A stretch of DNA of 64,000 bases from Flavobacterium suncheonense GH29-5 = DSM 17707 (GTDB lineage Bacteria; Bacteroidota; Bacteroidia; Flavobacteriales; Flavobacteriaceae), in NCBI RefSeq assembly GCF_000430025.1, contig NZ_KE387021.1, positions 133,434-197,433 of the forward strand. The letters are read 5' to 3'. Below the pieces are notes generated by a model. That model saw only the letters and a list, made by a program, of their open reading frames with translations. It was not told the DNA's origin and searched no databases. A program made the position numbers and the translations under genes. Position 1 is the first letter of the stretch. Every line of letters starts with the position of its first letter. Below, one piece after another: positions 61,001-64,000 of this stretch.

Positions 61001-62443
61001 ACCGTCGAAATCCATTCGTAAATTCGGATCGTTACTGTTGAAATATCCTTTAAAATAAGGCATTTTCAGTTTTCCGTCTACGGTAATGTTCTGATACGTG
61101 TAGCCGTTGTAACGGAAATCCTGAATCTTTCCTTTCACGGAAGTATCGAGGAATTTCTTGTTGAATCCTTTTCCGTCAACTTCTAAATCGAGTGTGGTGT
61201 TGCCGATGCTTTTCTGGTCGGTCAGCACACCAATATTAAAATCGTGCAGCGAAATCGTTCCTTTGTACGAAGCGTTGTTGATGTTGTTGATATTCGTCAT
61301 CGAAAGTTTCGACTCCAATTCTCCTAACTGCGACATCAGGTAAACGTCTGCATTGATGTAGGTTTTGGTTAACTCCACATCGCCTACTAAATCTACTCTG
61401 CCCAGTTTTTTTAAGGTTTGCGGCAGTTTTTCACCCAAAACTCTCGGCAAAATGGCACTTAAATTATCGTAGTTAGACGTAACTCGGTCAAAATTTCCGT
61501 TCATGTAAAACTCTCCTTTTTTGTTGAAGAGATTTTTGAAATTTACCTTACCGATAATTTCCGACTGATTCCTGTCTACGAGTTTCAAATCGTGCAATAC
61601 GAAATTATTAAGCGTTCCTTTTGCATGGGTTTTCAGGAAAAAGCGCTGATTTTTACCAAATTCATTGTAGAAAAAGTTCAGCTCGTTAGAAGATACTGAT
61701 GCCTTTTCCATGTTCACATCAAAAACCACTTTGTTGTTAAAATCCGTAAAATCCTTAGGATTATACTTTAAGATTACATCACCAAATAATGTTGATTCCG
61801 CAGTATTTAACTCCATCTTTCTCAGGATGATGTTTTTCTTCGTATAAGTGAAATCCGAAGCAAGATTTTCAACAATAAGCCCGCGATGATCGTGTAACGC
61901 AAGTTTTTTGATTTGCGTGGTAACATTTGGCCCTTTAATGAAAAAATCCTCTAATTCTCCGTTAAGCTTTGTAAAATCGAGCGCTTTAGGAGTTTTCAGG
62001 TTTTCATCGATTAACCGGAATCTGCTGTTGGTTACATATAAATTATCGGCTTTCAGACGAAATTTCCCTGAACCGGGTTTGCCGTCATCAAAAGCGGCCA
62101 CAAACAAGTCTAAATTCGTTTTGGTTTCGCCTTTGTATTTTTTCAGTTTAAAATTCAGGCCATCCATTCGGGCTTCTCCAAAAAACAAATGGGACGCTTT
62201 GATTTCTTTAAAACTAAGAAGATTAGACTGAAGGCGGTTCACATAAAATAAGGTGTCGTTATGATGGTCTTCAACATAAATACCTTTCAGCTTCACACCG
62301 CCAAAAACAGAAATAGCAACTTTGTCTATATAAATTTTTGTCCCGAAATCTTTGTTGATTTTTTCCGTTGCGTATTTTCCGATTTCCGTTTGTACTACAG
62401 GCAACGAAAGTGCAATCCCGAGAAGCAGGAGCAACAGGAGCAA
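58001..62443 (-). CDS. tamB: TamB-like translocation and assembly module protein
   Basis: A protein of at least 1480 residues. It has an N-terminal membrane anchor and a very long chain of repetitive beta strands forming the taco-like periplasmic fold, with DUF490 in the C-terminal part ('NAALDLEAVYKTESNPAIILDNPSF', 'PEPDFRIEFPTVSSVLKSEIDYKLSDKD'). It helps move lipids or proteins to the outer membrane. The end is acidic and Pro-rich. The usual reading starts at TTG 62443, which begins in the middle of the membrane anchor. The basic segment 'KKFRKILLRTILV' just upstream in the same frame looks like the normal N-terminus of this family, so translation probably starts upstream, but no ATG, GTG or TTG is available there. 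Confidence 0.9.
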   Translation of the reverse strand: MLLLLLLLGIALSLPVVQTEIGKYATEKINKDFGTKIYIDKVAISVFGGVKLKGIYVEDHHNDTLFYVNRLQSNLLSFKEIKASHLFFGEARMDGLNFKLKKYKGETKTNLDLFVAAFDDGKPGSGKFRLKADNLYVTNSRFRLIDENLKTPKALDFTKLNGELEDFFIKGPNVTTQIKKLALHDHRGLIVENLASDFTYTKKNIILRKMELNTAESTLFGDVILKYNPKDFTDFNNKVVFDVNMEKASVSSNELNFFYNEFGKNQRFFLKTHAKGTLNNFVLHDLKLVDRNQSEIIGKVNFKNLFNKKGEFYMNGNFDRVTSNYDNLSAILPRVLGEKLPQTLKKLGRVDLVGDVELTKTYINADVYLMSQLGELESKLSMTNINNINNASYKGTISLHDFNIGVLTDQKSIGNTTLDLEVDGKGFNKKFLDTSVKGKIQDFRYNGYTYQNITVDGKLKMPYFKGYFNSNDPNLRMDFDGLVDLSSKVKNYDFEANIDYADLHLLNFMKKDSIAIFKGNLKFKAKGNTVDDIDGKLEVANAAFQNSRDNYYFEDFQVESTFDEQRIRTITINSPDIIQGKVVGKFQMKQVSDIVENALGSLYANYSPNKLKPGQFLDFDFAIYNKIIEVFNPNVSVAENTVLKGRINADEGDFKMNFTSPKVTAYNNTFDRINVQIDNKNPLYNAFIELDSIKNKNYKISDFSLINVTMNDTLFVRSEFKGGEKNQDFYNLNLYHTIDEQNRSVVGLKKSEVNFKNYLWFLNENDTKDNKVVFNKKLTDFEIEKVALTHNGQKMELSGILKGKNYKDIQLTFDGVDLAKVTPSLNNMAFAGNLNGEVNLKQNGDVYQPTSSITIDSLEINEYKLGNMDLKVTGDNSFRKFNVYSTIENENAESFYLKGNIEVVNQQSLLSLETGFSKFNIGAFGPLLGSVFKNVRGFATGQASILGTVSDPEIDGRLYLNDAGMLVPYLGVDFVMEPNAIVDVTEHQFLFRNIEITDTKYKTKGFLNGSVRHNKLADWQLDLSVRSDNMLALDTKDNDDALYYGTAFINGNARISGPINALLVKMKASSNKGTAIKIPLNDAEGIGNNSYINFITKEEKLKKEKGLVKDFKKYSGIELDFDFEITPDAEIEIILDRNTGHAMKGKGVGTITMEINTLGKFNMWGDFQVWEGEYNFKNYGLIDKKFQVKKFGTIRWEGEPLNAALDLEAVYKTESNPAIILDNPSFNKKVPTEVVIAINGNLSNPEPDFRIEFPTVSSVLKSEIDYKLSDKDVRQTQAIALLSGGGFLTPENASNTVYGTLFERAGSLFNDIFSGDDDKFQVGLNYVQADRNPLLETEGRVGVTLSTQINEKITINGKLGVPVGGTEESVIVGDVELQLRLNEDGTLKARVFNRENDINYIGEGIGYTQGVGITYQVDFDDFKELIRKILNKAQEEKNNNPTDQLPDSDLSPEFIKFINDKRERKTESPKKDVQRVPEID

Positions 62444-62480
62444 TACCAGTATGGTTCGGAGCAGTATTTTTCTAAATTTT

Positions 62481-62510
62481 TTGATACCCGTAGTATTTAT
62501 ATTAATTTTG
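62481..62510 (+). promoter_or_regulatory. promoter of tsaD
   Basis: TTG (62481-62483), a 19-base spacer and a perfect TAATTTTG -7 box (62503-62510) give a strong Bacteroidota promoter match on the plus strand. It lies inside the region that probably codes for the tamB N-terminus on the other strand, and about 120 bases before the tsaD start. Confidence 0.7.
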
Positions 62511-62582
62511 TCGGAGCAACGATGAAATTATCAGTGTTAACAAGCAAAAGTAAAACATTTTGCGTGTTGTTTTTTAACAAAT

Positions 62583-62590
62583 CAAAGATA
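62583..62590 (-). promoter_or_regulatory. -7 promoter box of tamB
   Basis: TATCTTTG on the minus strand is a perfect TAnnTTTG element. A CAA (TTG on the minus strand) at 62615-62617 gives a spacer of 24 bases, one more than usual. Transcription from here would start near 62576 and leave about 50 bases before the tamB reading frame opens at 62527. Confidence 0.5.
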
Positions 62591-62633
62591 ATACAGTCGT
62601 TTTTAATATTCACTCAAATTTCGTGCCTTTTTT

Positions 62634-63656
62634 ATGACAAAATCGCCAATTTATATCCTTGCCATCGAAAGTTCCTGTGACGACACGGCCGCCGCTGTAT
62701 TACAAGACGCAAAAGTTTTGTCAAACGTTGTAGCAAGACAGGCAATTCACGAAGAATATGGCGGTGTGGTTCCGGAATTGGCTTCCAGAGCGCACCAGCA
62801 GAATATTGTTCCGGTTATCGATGTGGCTTTAAAGAAGGCGAATATTGACAAATCACAGCTTTCCGGTATCGCGTTCACGCAAGGTCCTGGTTTGATGGGT
62901 TCGCTTTTGGTTGGAAGTTCGTTTGCAAAATCTATGGCGATGTCTTTGAATATACCGATGATGGCCGTACATCATATGCACGCTCACGTGTTGGCGCATT
63001 TTATTGAGGAAGAAGGATTTGACAAACCGGAATTTCCGTTTTTGGCGATGACGATTTCAGGTGGTCATACGCAAATCATCAAGGTGAACAGTTTTTTTGA
63101 TATGTATGTGATTGGCGAAACTACCGATGATGCCGTAGGCGAAGCGTTCGACAAAAGCGCAAAAATACTGGGTCTTCCCTATCCCGGCGGCCCGTTAATC
63201 GACAAATATGCGCAATTAGGGAATCCGAAAGCTTTTCCGTTTACCAAACCAAAAGTGGACGGTTTAGACTTCAGTTTCAGCGGACTGAAAACACAGATTT
63301 TGTATTTCGTTCAGAAGAAAGTCGCGGAAAACCCCAACTTTATTCAGGAGAATATGAACGATATTTGTGCGTCGATTCAGCATACCATCATCGAAATTCT
63401 GATGGATAAACTGAAAATGGCCGTTGCGGAAACCGGAATCAAGCAAGTTGCAATTGGCGGCGGTGTTTCGGCAAACTCAGGCATCCGGAATACGTTAAAA
63501 GAAGCCGAAACAAAATACGGATGGAAAACTTTTATTCCTAAATTTGAATACACGACCGATAATGCCGCGATGATTGGCATAGTGGGTTATCATAAATTTC
63601 TGGAAAAACAGTTTGAAAATGCTTCGGTAGTCTCTAAAGCAAGAATTGAATTTTAA
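62634..63656 (+). CDS. tsaD: tRNA N6-adenosine threonylcarbamoyltransferase
   Basis: A 340-residue universal enzyme that puts the threonylcarbamoyl group on A37 of tRNAs reading ANN codons. 'ILAIESSCDDTAAAVL' (8-23) is the ATPase start, 'HHMHAH' (113-118) holds the metal ligands, 'MTISGGHTQII' and 'DDAVGEAFDKSAKILGLPYPGG' follow, and 'VAIGGGVSANSGIR' is near the end. Length matches the family. It uses the promoter at 62481-62510. The rsmE gene starts one base after the stop codon. Confidence 0.97.
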   Translation: MTKSPIYILAIESSCDDTAAAVLQDAKVLSNVVARQAIHEEYGGVVPELASRAHQQNIVPVIDVALKKANIDKSQLSGIAFTQGPGLMGSLLVGSSFAKSMAMSLNIPMMAVHHMHAHVLAHFIEEEGFDKPEFPFLAMTISGGHTQIIKVNSFFDMYVIGETTDDAVGEAFDKSAKILGLPYPGGPLIDKYAQLGNPKAFPFTKPKVDGLDFSFSGLKTQILYFVQKKVAENPNFIQENMNDICASIQHTIIEILMDKLKMAVAETGIKQVAIGGGVSANSGIRNTLKEAETKYGWKTFIPKFEYTTDNAAMIGIVGYHKFLEKQFENASVVSKARIEF

Positions 63657-63657
63657 T

Positions 63658-64000
63658 ATGCAGTTATTCTACAATCCCGATATCAATGCCGCTTCAGAAA
63701 CGTTTTCTTTTGACAAAGAAGAAAGCAAACACATCGTTAAAGTTTTACGTAAAACAGAAGGAGATATTTTACATGTAACCAATGGTTTAGGAAGTTTGTT
63801 TCACACGGAAATTATTCTGGCATCCGATAAAAAATGTACTGTAAAAATCAACAAAACAGAGACTGTTAAACCTACGGATTTTTATCTGCATTTGGCCGTT
63901 GCTCCCACCAAAATGAACGACCGTTTCGAATGGTTTCTGGAAAAAGCGACCGAAATCGGCATACATGAAATCACGCCCATTATCTGCGATCATTCCGAAC
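63658..64000 (+). CDS. rsmE: 16S rRNA m3U1498 methyltransferase (5' part, cut by the window end)
   Basis: The frame opens at ATG 63658 and stays open to the window end, giving 114 residues of a protein of about 235. It reads 'MQLFYNPDINAASETFSFDKEESKHIVKVLRKTEGD' (motif block), the N-terminal PUA-like domain of RsmE with the 'HIVKVLR' strand, and 'APTKMNDRFEWFLEKATEIGIHEITPI', the start of the SPOUT methyltransferase domain. It modifies U1498 of 16S rRNA. It is coupled to tsaD (one base). The C-terminal half lies outside the window. Confidence 0.93.
   Translation, partial: MQLFYNPDINAASETFSFDKEESKHIVKVLRKTEGDILHVTNGLGSLFHTEIILASDKKCTVKINKTETVKPTDFYLHLAVAPTKMNDRFEWFLEKATEIGIHEITPIICDHSE

Noticed and set aside
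62521..62560. Minus-strand ATG upstream of tamB (18-codon frame MFYFCLLTLI...) as the tamB start
   Set aside because: It is in another frame and ends in a stop before the tamB anchor; it would need a frameshift. It could be a leader peptide, but nothing supports that.

Overview
The window comes from a member of the Flavobacteriaceae (Bacteroidota), most probably Flavobacterium or a close relative. The evidence is the AT-rich, densely packed genome, promoter -7 boxes of the TAnnTTTG type, a protein with a type IX secretion (T9SS) C-terminal sorting domain, SpII lipoproteins with D/N-rich N-termini, bshA for bacillithiol, a fused 2-oxoacid dehydrogenase E1 of alpha-beta order, and the gene order amidase / MCE / Fe-S reductase / GH3-beta-lactamase fusion. 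No rRNA, tRNA, CRISPR array, insertion sequence or prophage was seen.

Layout. 0.3-5.7 kb: an EamA transporter, a CBS/DUF294 signalling protein paired with a DEDD-type exonuclease, and acetyl-CoA synthetase (convergent). 5.9-18.0 kb: the accessory highlight, twelve co-directional genes for aerobic CoA-dependent aromatic catabolism. They are a flavin reductase, an SRPBCC protein, an FAD monooxygenase fused to an Old-Yellow-Enzyme domain, an aryl-CoA ligase, a membrane-anchored glutamate-synthase-like FMN/Fe-S protein, a 4HBT thioesterase, a nitrilase-superfamily hydrolase, a gentisate-dioxygenase-like bicupin, an FAH-family hydrolase, a methyltransferase, a maleate cis-trans isomerase and a VOC protein. 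18-23.3 kb: small stress, lipoprotein and DUF genes, with a decayed WYL regulator. 23.3-34.2 kb: metabolic genes (E1 dehydrogenase, 2OG oxygenase, phosphorylase, AraC regulator with a CoA-transferase) and two surface proteins. 34.2-41.1 kb: ung, mutS2, aroC, a T9SS cargo protein and envelope proteins. 41.2-51.3 kb: a minus-strand envelope/redox run from an N-acetylmuramoyl amidase through MCE, two Fe-S proteins, a GH3-beta-lactamase fusion and bshA. 51.4-64 kb: lptD-like, ridA, then mgsA / sugar kinase / gapA / pfkA / tamB on the minus strand, and tsaD-rsmE (cut by the window end).

How the aromatic genes fit together (inference). The substrate acid is activated by the ligase, hydroxylated at C5 as the CoA ester by the monooxygenase-OYE fusion, released by the thioesterase and ring-cleaved by the bicupin dioxygenase. 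The FAH hydrolase then splits the product into pyruvate plus a C4 cis-acid, which maleate isomerase turns into fumarate. With salicylate this is a gentisate pathway without maleylpyruvate isomerase. With anthranilate, cleavage of 5-hydroxyanthranilate would give an amide (maleamyl-pyruvate), and the otherwise unexplained nitrilase-family enzyme would be the missing amidase step (maleamate to maleate). The anthranilate version explains more of the genes and is the main hypothesis offered.

Other points of interest are substituted catalytic residues in both members of the DUF294/exonuclease pair, a structured intergenic element that overlaps a false start of the dioxygenase gene, a tamB gene with no ordinary start codon at the expected place, and several unrelated short filler repeats between genes.
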